Assembly: GCA_038900335.1 (NCBI GenBank)
Contig: JBBMRB010000018.1
Coordinates: 1 to 64,000, forward strand
Reading direction: 5' to 3'
From: Rs1 sp038900335
GTDB taxonomy: Bacteria; Pseudomonadota; Gammaproteobacteria; Pseudomonadales; Balneatricaceae
Length of the DNA: 64,000 nt
Shown here: positions 1-8,233 of the stretch, in pieces
Layout: each line of letters opens with the position of its first letter
How positions within the stretch are numbered: position 1 is the first letter of the stretch
Translations under genes and position numbers: made by a program
The notes under the pieces: model-generated
Told to the model about the DNA's origin: nothing
Database searches by the model: none
Seen by the model: the letters and a program-made list of their open reading frames with translations, nothing else

Positions 1-75
1 TCCCATTCGTCTAGTGGTCTAGGACACCGCCCTTTCACGGCGGTAACAGGGGTTCGAACCCCCTATGGGACGCCA
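1..75 (+). tRNA. tRNA-Glu (anticodon TTC), first base outside window
   Basis: The sequence folds as a tRNA. The anticodon stem is CCGCC (27-31) with GGCGG (39-43), around a loop with TTC at 34-36. The T arm carries GGTTCGAACC, and an encoded CCA stands at 73-75. The acceptor stem needs a G just before base 1, so the gene is cut by one base at the window edge. TTC reads GAA and GAG, giving glutamate. The identity rests on the anticodon and on overall likeness to gammaproteobacterial tRNA-Glu. Confidence 0.96.
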
Positions 76-97
76 TTTTTTTATGGCAATCTTTTTT
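72..97 (+). terminator. Terminator after tRNA-Glu
   Basis: GCCAT (72-76) pairs with ATGGC (83-87) around a T-only loop, followed by six T at 92-97. The left arm uses the CCA end of the tRNA, so the hairpin can form only before the mature tRNA is processed. Confidence 0.65.
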
Positions 98-199
98 ATT
101 CTAAAACTTCTTGTTTTCATTATCGTAAATTCTTATATTGTTTTCTGCTATGCTATTATTCGCTCGTAGCTGTAGGGTAATAATTAAAGGGATTAAGCG

Positions 200-2254
200 T
201 TGTCAGACGAAATAAACAATCAGAAATCAAGACCTTTTCTAAGTGTTCACTGGAAGCTGTTTTTAGTGCTTGCCGGGTTAGTTTCTATCATCTTTGCCTT
301 GTTTTTTAGTGCGATGCTGTATTTTGAGCAGCAGGTTTATGAGCGAGAGTTCCAGCAAAGTAAACAAGAGATACGTGACTCTCTTAACGTGGCGCTTCAG
401 TCGTCAAGCTATAATCTATCATTAGATTTAGACAAACTAGTTGTCGATACTCCTCAATTAATAGCCAGTACCTCTGTTGAGGATGTCGCTAAATATATTA
501 ATACCCAAGTTACAGCAGGTTATATGCCGACAAATATCGGCGGCCTCCTTATTGTTGATCGTAATAATAAACTCCACTCTTTTATGAATGCCCAGCACTC
601 GCCCTTGCCCGTTATGTTTGAGGGTAATATAGATAAGCTATTAAACGCTGGTTTTGTTTGTTTAAAAGCGTGTTATTTTATTGCTGCAAAATCTATCGTT
701 AGTGCTGATAAGGTACTGGCAACCATCTTGGTATACCAGCCTGTCGATGCAGTGTTAAAGCGTTTTTTCAATGAGCATAAAGTCTCTATCGGTGTACTTG
801 ATCGGTTTCCAAGCTCTCTCGCTAATGGTCGTTGGCATGAATATCTTTTCAATATTCCTCAAAGAGGTCTTAATTTAACTATTTTAAAACAGCTACCTGA
901 TCGCGGCATTAATTTATTACATGATGAAAACTTTATAGTGAGCACTTTCAGTAACAGCTATACGGTTTGGTTTGATAATAGTAGGTTTGAAAATGGACAA
1001 GACTACAAATGGGTGTTCATTAAAAGTAACGAGCAGCGCAATATTTGGCAAAATGAGTTAGATAATGCCTCATTTTTTTGGTTTGTTGTCTGCTATGTAC
1101 TCAGCTTGATGGTGATCTATGTTGTCGTCGATCGAATTTGTGAGCAAATACCAAAAATACTAGCAATATCAAAAGCGCTGAATGTTGATGATTTTATCAG
1201 TGATGACTTAACTTTGAATACCGGTTTGAAAGATGATAAGAGAATACTTGATGATGAGTTGCAGCAATATGATCGTAATTTAGCCAAAATTAGTCATAAA
1301 ATGGATGTGTTGCGAGAAGTCGAATCGAATAATGCGATTAAGCTGCAAACAATGGTACGCGAGCTTGATCAAACGAAGAGTTTCATTGATAGGTTACTAA
1401 ACGATGAACAGACCGTTATTATGGTACAGCGCTTAGGAGGGGAGATTATTGCTTTAAATCGCCCAGGCTGTGAGCTTTTTGATGTAGATGATTTTGAGGG
1501 GCTAACATATACACAGTTGCTGTGTGATGATTTATCTTCAGATGATGGTTTGGCGGCATTAAATTATCTGTATTTAGGTGGGGAGAATTTAGTAAAAGCA
1601 GAAACACAATGGTCTAACAGAGAAGGTGAGGTATACACCTTGCTTTGGATACACACACTGTTGTCGGTACCGGGTACCATCGATCCTATTATTTTGTCTG
1701 TCTGTCTTGATATAACGGCGCAACGCAAAGCAGAGGATCGTCTAGAGTGGCTTGCGTTTAATGATCCAACGTTAATAAACTATAATAAACAAGTTTTTCT
1801 AGAGTATATCCCCTTTGCTATTAATCGTTCGTTAGAGCGTCACAAGGTGCTGGCGTTACTTTATTGTGAAGTTAGCGGGCTTCCAGAAAAAAGTGGTATG
1901 GATAATACTGAAATTCGCAATCAAATAATTAAAGATGTCGGAGTGCGTATGTCTAGCTGCTTACGTCAATACGATATGCTAACGCAGTTAAGTGATGATC
2001 ATTTTGTGATTACCTTAGAGGGCCTAAATAATAGCTCAGAGGCACAGGTTGTAATCCATAAGGTGATAGAAACATACCGTGAGCCTATAGAAATAGGGCG
2101 TAAAGAGTACTTGCTAGATGTATGTATTGGTGCAAGTTTTGCACCTGATCATACTGAGAGTGTGCCTCAGCTATTAAGAAATGCTGAATTAGCGCAATGT
2201 GAGGCGAAAAGACAGCAAACGGATTTTGCTATCAGTGATGCCGCTCAATTATAA
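200..2254 (+). CDS. Membrane sensor protein with PAS and degenerate GGDEF domains
   Basis: This is a 684-residue inner-membrane protein. Transmembrane segments lie near residues 19-41 and 291-311 and enclose a periplasmic region of about 250 residues with a close cysteine pair (C154, C158). After a charged, probably helical linker come a PAS-like domain (about 397-510) and a GGDEF-fold domain (about 515-680). The diguanylate cyclase signature is lost: where GGDEF should stand the sequence reads SDDHF (about 598-602). It is therefore unlikely to make c-di-GMP and may sense or bind a ligand instead. No EAL domain follows. The start is TTG at 200, with an AAAGGGA ribosome site 8 bases upstream. 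The gene stands alone between the tRNA and a convergent gene. The periplasmic ligand is unknown. Confidence 0.8.
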   Translation: MSDEINNQKSRPFLSVHWKLFLVLAGLVSIIFALFFSAMLYFEQQVYEREFQQSKQEIRDSLNVALQSSSYNLSLDLDKLVVDTPQLIASTSVEDVAKYINTQVTAGYMPTNIGGLLIVDRNNKLHSFMNAQHSPLPVMFEGNIDKLLNAGFVCLKACYFIAAKSIVSADKVLATILVYQPVDAVLKRFFNEHKVSIGVLDRFPSSLANGRWHEYLFNIPQRGLNLTILKQLPDRGINLLHDENFIVSTFSNSYTVWFDNSRFENGQDYKWVFIKSNEQRNIWQNELDNASFFWFVVCYVLSLMVIYVVVDRICEQIPKILAISKALNVDDFISDDLTLNTGLKDDKRILDDELQQYDRNLAKISHKMDVLREVESNNAIKLQTMVRELDQTKSFIDRLLNDEQTVIMVQRLGGEIIALNRPGCELFDVDDFEGLTYTQLLCDDLSSDDGLAALNYLYLGGENLVKAETQWSNREGEVYTLLWIHTLLSVPGTIDPIILSVCLDITAQRKAEDRLEWLAFNDPTLINYNKQVFLEYIPFAINRSLERHKVLALLYCEVSGLPEKSGMDNTEIRNQIIKDVGVRMSSCLRQYDMLTQLSDDHFVITLEGLNNSSEAQVVIHKVIETYREPIEIGRKEYLLDVCIGASFAPDHTESVPQLLRNAELAQCEAKRQQTDFAISDAAQL

Positions 2255-2300
2255 ATAGCTGCCACAGTGGCATATGCACAGTGGCGGGATGATAAACAGA

Positions 2301-2726
2301 TTAATGGATTTTGCCAGCGCTGTCAGCAGGTGCCGTTAAACCAAATAATAGTGCGCGCTGTTGTGCATAGTTAAATGTTTGTGCAGTGGATTCTGCTTCA
2401 AATCTAAGCTCGTCAAGTTGCTGAAATTGAGTGATCTCCTCATCCGGCATATAGTGCAAGCACTCGCCAGAGAAAAACCACAACAAGTCGCGTGGTAACA
2501 CCGGTGTAAGGTCTGGGTAAGCTCTTATCCAAGTTAGACAAAACGTTTGGCCACTATCCCTATAGCCATCAGTGAAATTTTCAAACTCTTCGATTAATAC
2601 CAAAAAATTATTGAGGAACTCTTGCTCTTGTAACGGTAAATCGGCAAGAGTAAAAGGGTAGTGCTTTAATAGCTCATTATAAGTTTGTTGCAATAACTCT
2701 AAATGAAAATGATGATATGGGTTCAT
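2301..2726 (-). CDS. Conserved hypothetical protein, PA2817-like
   Basis: A 141-residue soluble protein, acidic and rich in aromatic residues and leucine, with no signal peptide, membrane segment or catalytic motif that I can see. Length and composition recall the small PA2817 family of pseudomonads, which in Pseudomonas also lies near a YadG/YadH-like ABC transporter; this assignment is from memory and tentative. It is convergent with the PAS protein on its left and divergent from yadG on its right. It starts at ATG and no function can be given. Confidence 0.6.
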   Translation of the reverse strand: MNPYHHFHLELLQQTYNELLKHYPFTLADLPLQEQEFLNNFLVLIEEFENFTDGYRDSGQTFCLTWIRAYPDLTPVLPRDLLWFFSGECLHYMPDEEITQFQQLDELRFEAESTAQTFNYAQQRALLFGLTAPADSAGKIH

Positions 2727-2868
2727 AGTGACTCATTATATTGGCTAGCCTTCAAAGCTAGCTGAGAATAAAATTATTTATAACGCTATTTTAACGATAA
2801 TTGTTATTATATGCACCTCGTAACTCGGTTTTGTTATTGCTCTGTTATTAGGATCTATAAAAGGGCTT

Positions 2869-2907
2869 GTTAACAGAGCTTATTAATATGTACTTAACAG
2901 CTGTTAA
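2869..2907. promoter_or_regulatory. Possible operator upstream of yadG: repeated TTAACAG half-sites
   Basis: In the 304-base gap between the divergent PA2817-like gene and yadG lies a perfect 14-base palindrome, TTAACAGCTGTTAA (2894-2907). A further TTAACAG half-site sits at 2870-2876. This could be a repressor site for the yadG operon or its neighbour. A palindrome this short can occur by chance. The rest of the gap is AT-rich and featureless to my eye. Confidence 0.25.
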
Positions 2908-3030
2908 CTTGAAAATAATTGCAGAGCCCCAATTTAGTTATTTTTGCTGTTTAGCTTGTACTCTCTAAATGAGCCTGTATGGTCATGTTCTTTACGTGGC
3001 ACTATTTGCCATTCAATATTCTGAGGCATC

Positions 3031-3960
3031 ATGAATACTGCACTTTCGATCAAGAATTTAAGTAAAACCTATGGTGATGGATTCGTCGCTTTAAAAAATA
3101 TTTCATTTGATGTGAATCAAGGTGATTTTTTCGCATTGTTAGGTCCAAACGGAGCCGGTAAGTCGACAACTCTGGGTATCGTCTCCTCCTTGGTCAATGC
3201 GAGCTCTGGTGAGGTATCGGTGTTTGGGCATGATTTAATGAAGGATATGACCAACGCGAAAAAAAACTTGGGTGTGGTGCCTCAAGAGTTTAATTTTAAT
3301 GCCTTTGAAAAAGTGTATAACATTGTTCATACCCAGGCAGGTTTTTATGGTATCGATAAAAAAACAGCGGCTGAGCGCACGCAATACTATTTAAAAAAGC
3401 TGGGTTTATGGGATAAGAAAGATACTCCCGCTAGAATGCTATCAGGTGGTATGAAACGCCGTTTAATGATAGCGAGAGCGTTGATTCATGAGCCAAAACT
3501 ATTAATTCTAGATGAGCCAACAGCGGGCGTTGATATTGAATTAAGGCGCTCAATGTGGGCCTTTTTACAGGAAATTAATGCAGCGGGTACCACGATAATA
3601 TTAACCACTCATTATTTAGAAGAGGCGGAATCACTGTGCCGCAATATCGCTATTATTGATGCCGGTGAAATCATACAAAACACGAGTATGAGAAAACTAT
3701 TACAACAGCTAGATTCAGAAAGCTTCGTGCTAGATTTAGCTCAAAGTATCGAGCAGGTTCCTGTGGTTAGTGATTATAAAATAGAACTGCAAAGTGAGGC
3801 ATCACTGTTAGTAGAGGTGAAAAAAGGGCAGACGCTCAATATGCTATTTGAACAGCTCGATAAGCTAAATATAAAAGTGACAAGTATGCGTAATAAAACG
3901 AATCGTTTAGAAGAGATGTTTATCGCTATGGTTGATAATAAGCAGAGGAAAGCACAGTGA
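3031..3960 (+). CDS. yadG: ABC-2 type transporter ATP-binding protein YadG
   Basis: ATP-hydrolysing subunit of a two-component ABC exporter, 309 residues against about 308 for E. coli YadG. Visible motifs are Walker A GPNGAGKS (38-45), signature LSGGM (137-141), Walker B LLILDEP (157-163) and a TTH switch histidine near 197. The region after about 220 is the usual C-terminal extension. The start ATG is preceded by a TGAGG site. Its last codon overlaps yadH by four bases, so the two are translationally coupled. The YadGH substrate is not established; drug or glycolipid export is commonly suggested for relatives. Confidence 0.92.
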   Translation: MNTALSIKNLSKTYGDGFVALKNISFDVNQGDFFALLGPNGAGKSTTLGIVSSLVNASSGEVSVFGHDLMKDMTNAKKNLGVVPQEFNFNAFEKVYNIVHTQAGFYGIDKKTAAERTQYYLKKLGLWDKKDTPARMLSGGMKRRLMIARALIHEPKLLILDEPTAGVDIELRRSMWAFLQEINAAGTTIILTTHYLEEAESLCRNIAIIDAGEIIQNTSMRKLLQQLDSESFVLDLAQSIEQVPVVSDYKIELQSEASLLVEVKKGQTLNMLFEQLDKLNIKVTSMRNKTNRLEEMFIAMVDNKQRKAQ

Positions 3961-4730
3961 GTAGTCAGGAATTATTAATTGCTTTGCTAACGATAGTCAG
4001 AAGAGAAATCCGCCGTTTTATGCGTATTTGGCCGCAAACGTTACTGCCACCTGCCATCACTATGAGTTTATACTTTGTTATTTTTGGCAATTTGATTGGT
4101 AGTCGTATTGGCGAGATGGGCGGGTTTGGTTACATGGAATTTATTGTGCCGGGCTTAATCATGATGTCAGTGATTACTAACTCATACAACAATGTGGCCT
4201 CTTCGTTTTACAGTGCAAAGTATCAGCGCAATGTAGAGGAAATGTTGGTCTCCCCCATGCCAAATTGGATTATCCTAACGGGTTTTATTATCGGGGGGAT
4301 GGCCCGGGGCATCATTGTTGGTTTTATTGTCACCTTGCTGTCTTTGTTCTTTACCGATTTACAAGTTTATAATGTTTTCATCATCCTGATAGTTATCTTG
4401 CTGACCTCTACACTGTTCGCGACAGGTGGGTTTATCAATGCGATGCTAGCAAATTCGTTCGATGATATCTCGATAGTACCTACCTTTATACTGACGCCGC
4501 TGACCTATTTAGGTGGTGTTTTTTATTCAATTAGTTTGCTGTCTACTTTTTGGCAGGGGGTATCGCAATTAAACCCAGTGCTTTATATGGTCAATACTTT
4601 TCGCTACGGTATTTTAGGTGCCAGTGATATTAATATCTATTACTCGCTAGCTATTACTTTGTTCTTTACCGTCAGTTTGTTTTTTATTGCTTTGAATATG
4701 CTAAATAAAGGAAAGGGGATACGCTCTTGA
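3957..4730 (+). CDS. yadH: ABC-2 type transporter permease YadH
   Basis: Membrane subunit partner of YadG, 257 residues against about 256 in E. coli. It has six hydrophobic segments and the ABC-2 permease pattern, including a first membrane helix after an Arg-rich N-terminus and the conserved region around VPGLIMMSVITNSY. It begins with GTG at 3957 inside the end of yadG (GTGA overlap) and ends in a second four-base overlap (TTGA) with queF. The three genes are very probably one transcript. Confidence 0.92.
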   Translation: MSSQELLIALLTIVRREIRRFMRIWPQTLLPPAITMSLYFVIFGNLIGSRIGEMGGFGYMEFIVPGLIMMSVITNSYNNVASSFYSAKYQRNVEEMLVSPMPNWIILTGFIIGGMARGIIVGFIVTLLSLFFTDLQVYNVFIILIVILLTSTLFATGGFINAMLANSFDDISIVPTFILTPLTYLGGVFYSISLLSTFWQGVSQLNPVLYMVNTFRYGILGASDINIYYSLAITLFFTVSLFFIALNMLNKGKGIRS

Positions 4731-5602
4731 TAAATACCGATGATAAAACAGTGAATGCGCAACAAGAAGAGGCGGTATTAGCCCAATCTCCTTTAGGTAA
4801 TCACACCCAATACGTTAATCATTATGATCCTACTTTATTGTTCCCTATTGAACGAGATTTAAACTGGAAAAAACAAGCAATAGATCGTAAAACACTACCC
4901 TTTATGCATGCTCAAAATGGCGCGGTCGATATCTGGAACGGCTATGAAATTTCTTGGTTGAATCTAAAGGGCAAGCCGCAAGTGCGTATTGCTGAGTTTC
5001 GCTTTAGTGCTCACAGCCAATACATTATCGAATCTAAGTCATTCAAGCTCTATTTGAATTCTTATAATTTGAGTCGTTTCGAATCAATTGATGACGTTGT
5101 CAAACAGATGCGTGAAGATTTAAGCGCGGCAAGTGGTGCCAGTGTCGGCGTTGCGTTTCATCACCTCGATCAAATGCCGGCAATTGAGCGTTTTCGCGGC
5201 CAGTGTATTGATGAGTGTGATGTCACTATCGATCAATATACGCCGGATAAACAACTGCTTGTTGTCGATCAAGGTGATCAGGTAGAAGAAGCTCTTTACA
5301 GTCATATCTTAAAATCTAATTGCCCGGTGACAGGCCAGCCAGACTGGGCCAGTGTCTTGGTTAAATATAAAGGTGGGCGTTTAGAGCAGGCTGCACTGTT
5401 GCGCTATTTAGTCTCTTATCGTGAGCACGGCGACTTTCATGAGCAGTGTGTTGAAAATATTTTTATGGATATTTGGCAGCAATGTGAACCAATTGAATTA
5501 ACAGTTTATGCTAGATATGTGCGCCGTGGTGGCTTAGATATCAACCCTTATCGCAGTAATGTAAAATCTAATGTGGAAAATCTTAGATTATCGAGACAGT
5601 AA
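4727..5602 (+). CDS. queF: NADPH-dependent 7-cyano-7-deazaguanine reductase QueF
   Basis: Reduces preQ0 to preQ1, a late cytosolic step of queuosine synthesis before insertion into tRNA. At 291 residues it is the long, two-domain gammaproteobacterial form (E. coli 282). The QueF signature ESKSFKLYLNS is present (102-112). The thioimide-forming cysteine is C199 in SNCPVTGQPDW, with the general-acid aspartate at D206. The start is TTG at 4727, overlapping yadH, which puts it under translational coupling with the ABC exporter. Another queuosine gene, queG, lies far to the right at 55994-57094. Confidence 0.96.
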   Translation: MINTDDKTVNAQQEEAVLAQSPLGNHTQYVNHYDPTLLFPIERDLNWKKQAIDRKTLPFMHAQNGAVDIWNGYEISWLNLKGKPQVRIAEFRFSAHSQYIIESKSFKLYLNSYNLSRFESIDDVVKQMREDLSAASGASVGVAFHHLDQMPAIERFRGQCIDECDVTIDQYTPDKQLLVVDQGDQVEEALYSHILKSNCPVTGQPDWASVLVKYKGGRLEQAALLRYLVSYREHGDFHEQCVENIFMDIWQQCEPIELTVYARYVRRGGLDINPYRSNVKSNVENLRLSRQ

Positions 5603-5692
5603 AAACTGTTGTTAACTATCAAATGATCTATGTGTTGAACACTGCAGTCAATCGCTAGTTCAGCAGTGACTAAGTATTATAAGAGAGCACTC

Positions 5693-6253
5693 ATGCAAGC
5701 AATAGAGTTATTACATAATAGAGTATCTTGCCCATTATTAACAAGCCCTGGGCCAAGTGCAGAACAGCTTGAGAATATGTATCAAGCGGCAGCAAGAGCA
5801 CCAGATCATGCAATGCTTAAAGCATGGCGGTTAATCACCTTAGAAGGTGAGCAGTTGACAGCATTAGGCCAAGTGTTTTTGACTGAAAACCTAAAACTAA
5901 ACCCTGATTTAAGCCCTGAGCAACAGCAAAAAATTGCTGCTAAGCCTTTGCGCGCACCAATGATTATCACTGTTGTTGCCAGTGTTGTTGAACATCCTAA
6001 AGTGCCTGAAATTGAGCAGTTAATAACAGCGGGTTGTGTCGCTTATGCACTAGAGCTTGCGGCCTTTGCACAGGGCATAGGGGCAATGTGGCGTTCAGGT
6101 TCGATGATGTTTAATGATAGTGTTAATGCCAGTTTACAATTAGCAGAGAATGAAAAAATTGTTGGTTTCTTGTATTTAGGGACACCTAAAAAAGTAAGAT
6201 CAGTTAGCCATGTCAATTCAGCTGATTTTGTCTCAAAAGCCAGTATTGTTTGA
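5693..6253 (+). CDS. YdjA-like nitroreductase family protein
   Basis: FMN-dependent NAD(P)H oxidoreductase of the small nitroreductase class, 186 residues from the chosen start. It resembles E. coli YdjA, including the start (MQAIELLHNR) and the motif RAPDHAMLKAWR that replaces the usual FMN-binding sequence. ATG 5693 is preferred over an in-frame GTG at 5666, because an AAGAGAG ribosome site lies just upstream of it and the family begins there. The gene lies 90 bases after queF on the same strand. The physiological substrate of YdjA-type enzymes is unknown. Confidence 0.85.
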   Translation: MQAIELLHNRVSCPLLTSPGPSAEQLENMYQAAARAPDHAMLKAWRLITLEGEQLTALGQVFLTENLKLNPDLSPEQQQKIAAKPLRAPMIITVVASVVEHPKVPEIEQLITAGCVAYALELAAFAQGIGAMWRSGSMMFNDSVNASLQLAENEKIVGFLYLGTPKKVRSVSHVNSADFVSKASIV

Positions 6254-6355
6254 TTTATATTACTCAGATCTGTGCTGGTTGGTTAAAGGCACAGATTAAA
6301 GATTTTGATTAAACGTGCGATAAAGTAATAGTCGGTTTATCTAAAAGGAAAATGA

Positions 6356-7684
6356 ATGTTGATGCAGTGGCAAAAATTATTAACGCCTAAGCGCTATGGC
6401 CATGAAGATTTGTCAGAAGAAATTGGTCGCAGTCATTTTCATAAAGACCATGACAGAATAATTTTTTCCAGTGCCTTTCGCCGCCTTGGCCGTAAAACAC
6501 AAGTACACCCCATGGCGCTGAATGACCATATACATACCCGCTTAACGCATTCAATTGAAGTAGGTAGTATTGGCCGCACCTTAGGCATTCGAGTGGGAGA
6601 GTTAATAAAAGATAAGTTGCCACCTTGGGTAAGCCCGCATGATCTGGGCATGATTGTACAATCTGCCTGTCTTGCTCACGATATTGGTAACCCACCTTTT
6701 GGCCACGCTGGTGAATATGCGATCCGTGACTGGTTTAAACAGCCTTTCGGTGAGAAACTACTTGAATCACTCAGTAGTGAGCAAAAAAAAGATATCCAGA
6801 CATTTGAAGGCAATGCTCAAGGCTTTCGTGTCGTTACGACGATTGAAAACCATCTATATGATGGCGGTCTGCGTCTGACATACCCAACACTGGGCACATT
6901 GATAAAATACCCGTGGCTGTCGACACAGGCAACCGCTAAGGGGAAGTTTAGCTGCTACCTCACTGAGTTAGACTTTATGCACAAGTTAGCCCAAGAGCTT
7001 GGTCTGATATCGTTAGCGCCCAATCGCTGGTGTCGACATCCTCTGGCTTATTTAATGGAGGCAGCGGATGATATTTGTTATGCCATCCTCGATCTTGAAG
7101 ATGCGATGGAGCTAAATATTTTATCGTTTGATCGCATCAAGCCAATATTACAGTGCCTGTCAGGGGATGAGAATTTTGATGATTCAGTATTCCACTCTCA
7201 AGCTTCGTCAAGGCGAAAACTGTCGGCATTAAGAGGCAAGGCGATGGAGAATATGGTTGCTGCTGCTATTGCCGCTTTTATGCAAAACTACGAGCTGATA
7301 ATGAAAGGGCAATATCGAGGAGAATTGTTAGCCGATGGTGATGCTAATGTGGCTAAAGGATTAAAGATTGCCAAGGATTTAGCACGAGAAGAAATATTCC
7401 CTGATACCCGAAAAACAGAATTAGAAGTCGGTGCTTATAGTAGCTTAGGTGTATTATTAGATTCTTTTTGTCGTGCAGTTTACGAGCAGCACAATAAAGG
7501 TGCGCAAGATTTAAGTTATCGCAGTGAGAAAATTCTAAGCTTAATGGGCATACATGCACCGAAAGCAGATTGGGATTTATATCATTCGTACATGCGAGTG
7601 TTAGATTTTATTAGCGGCATGACAGACAACTATGCGGCGTACTTATCAAGACAGATAGGTGGTATGTCTGGGCAGAGTCTCTAA
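6356..7684 (+). CDS. dgt: dGTPase-family deoxynucleoside triphosphate triphosphohydrolase
   Basis: Hydrolyses dNTPs to nucleoside and tripolyphosphate, helping to set the nucleotide pool. It is an HD-domain enzyme of 442 residues. Metal ligands are visible as H65 in RLTHS, H108-D109 in LAHDIGNPPFGH, and the later YLMEAADDI helix. The N-terminus has the family pattern FSSAFRRLGRKTQVHP (37-52). The start ATG at 6356 follows an AAAAGGA site. The gene is 36 bases upstream of the SUI1 gene. The length fits the type-2, non-enterobacterial dgt-like enzymes common in Pseudomonas relatives, so preference for dGTP over other dNTPs is not certain. Confidence 0.92.
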   Translation: MLMQWQKLLTPKRYGHEDLSEEIGRSHFHKDHDRIIFSSAFRRLGRKTQVHPMALNDHIHTRLTHSIEVGSIGRTLGIRVGELIKDKLPPWVSPHDLGMIVQSACLAHDIGNPPFGHAGEYAIRDWFKQPFGEKLLESLSSEQKKDIQTFEGNAQGFRVVTTIENHLYDGGLRLTYPTLGTLIKYPWLSTQATAKGKFSCYLTELDFMHKLAQELGLISLAPNRWCRHPLAYLMEAADDICYAILDLEDAMELNILSFDRIKPILQCLSGDENFDDSVFHSQASSRRKLSALRGKAMENMVAAAIAAFMQNYELIMKGQYRGELLADGDANVAKGLKIAKDLAREEIFPDTRKTELEVGAYSSLGVLLDSFCRAVYEQHNKGAQDLSYRSEKILSLMGIHAPKADWDLYHSYMRVLDFISGMTDNYAAYLSRQIGGMSGQSL

Positions 7685-7720
7685 CACAGCGATCATCATG
7701 TTTATATTAAGAGAATTATT

Positions 7721-8095
7721 GTGAAATCATTAAAAGATCAACTAGGTGGCTTAGTTTATAGTACACAACAGGGTAATACATGCCCAGCTTGTGAGCAGGC
7801 TCTTAATGCCTGCCAATGCAGTGAGCTTGCCGATCAACAGCGTGTATCTGAACTCGATGGTATCGTTAGAATTCACCGTGAAACGAAAGGGCGAAAAGGT
7901 AAAGGGGTCACGCTGATTAAAGGCCTGCCACTAGCTGATAAAGAGCTGAAAGCTCTAGCGAAGGCGATGAAACAACACTGCGGCACAGGTGGTGCTGTTA
8001 AAGATGGTGTTGTCGAGATTCAAGGGGATCAACGTGTGCAGCTACAAGCGTATCTGCAAAAGCATAATTATCAAGTTAAATTGGCTGGTGGCTAA
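7721..8095 (+). CDS. yciH: YciH/SUI1-family translation factor
   Basis: Bacterial homologue of eukaryotic eIF1, 124 residues. The N-terminus carries the cysteine pattern CPACEQALNACQC, a likely zinc site. The C-terminal SUI1 domain has RKGKGVTLIKGL and the CGTGG turn. In E. coli YciH has been linked to initiation fidelity and stress translation. It starts at GTG 7721, downstream of dgt on the same strand. Its stop codon TAA shares one base with the ATG of the small membrane peptide that follows (TAATG), so the two are translationally coupled. Confidence 0.9.
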   Translation: MKSLKDQLGGLVYSTQQGNTCPACEQALNACQCSELADQQRVSELDGIVRIHRETKGRKGKGVTLIKGLPLADKELKALAKAMKQHCGTGGAVKDGVVEIQGDQRVQLQAYLQKHNYQVKLAGG

Positions 8096-8205
8096 TGGCT
8101 CGCAACAACAAAAAAGTATGTAAGCGGTGCCGGCAAATGCGCATGATAGTGCTTTATGTCAGTGTTGTTGGCGTTTTGTTATTGGTCATGGCAAGTAGTC
8201 ATTAA
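8095..8205 (+). CDS. 36-residue membrane peptide with CxxC motif
   Basis: A short reading frame beginning at the ATG that overlaps the yciH stop (TAATG). The peptide starts MARNNKKVCKRCRQMR, very basic with a CxxC, and continues with one hydrophobic helix (about residues 17-33). That is the layout of a single-pass small membrane protein with its N-terminus inside. Coupling to yciH and the sharp division into basic and hydrophobic halves argue for a real gene. I do not recognise a family. The stop codon lies inside a long inverted repeat. Confidence 0.55.
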   Translation: MARNNKKVCKRCRQMRMIVLYVSVVGVLLLVMASSH

Positions 8206-8220
8206 TTAATGACTATTGCC
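8190..8220. terminator. Long inverted repeat between convergent genes
   Basis: GGCAA (8190-8194) pairs with TTGCC (8216-8220). Inside, after one bulged G, the 20 bases 8196-8215 form a perfect palindrome centred at 8205/8206. It contains the stop codon of the small peptide and lies 14 bases from the end of the MetF-like gene on the other strand. It is probably a bidirectional terminator or an mRNA-end stabiliser; there is no strong T run. Confidence 0.5.
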
Positions 8221-8233
8221 AGCGTGATACCAG

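Noticed and set aside
1..75. tRNA-Glu as an integration site for a genomic island
   Set aside because: No integrase gene and no repeat of the tRNA 3' end were found in the window.
2790..2815. Fur-like GATAATTGTTATTA upstream of yadG
   Set aside because: About 12 of 19 positions fit; AT-rich DNA gives such matches by chance.
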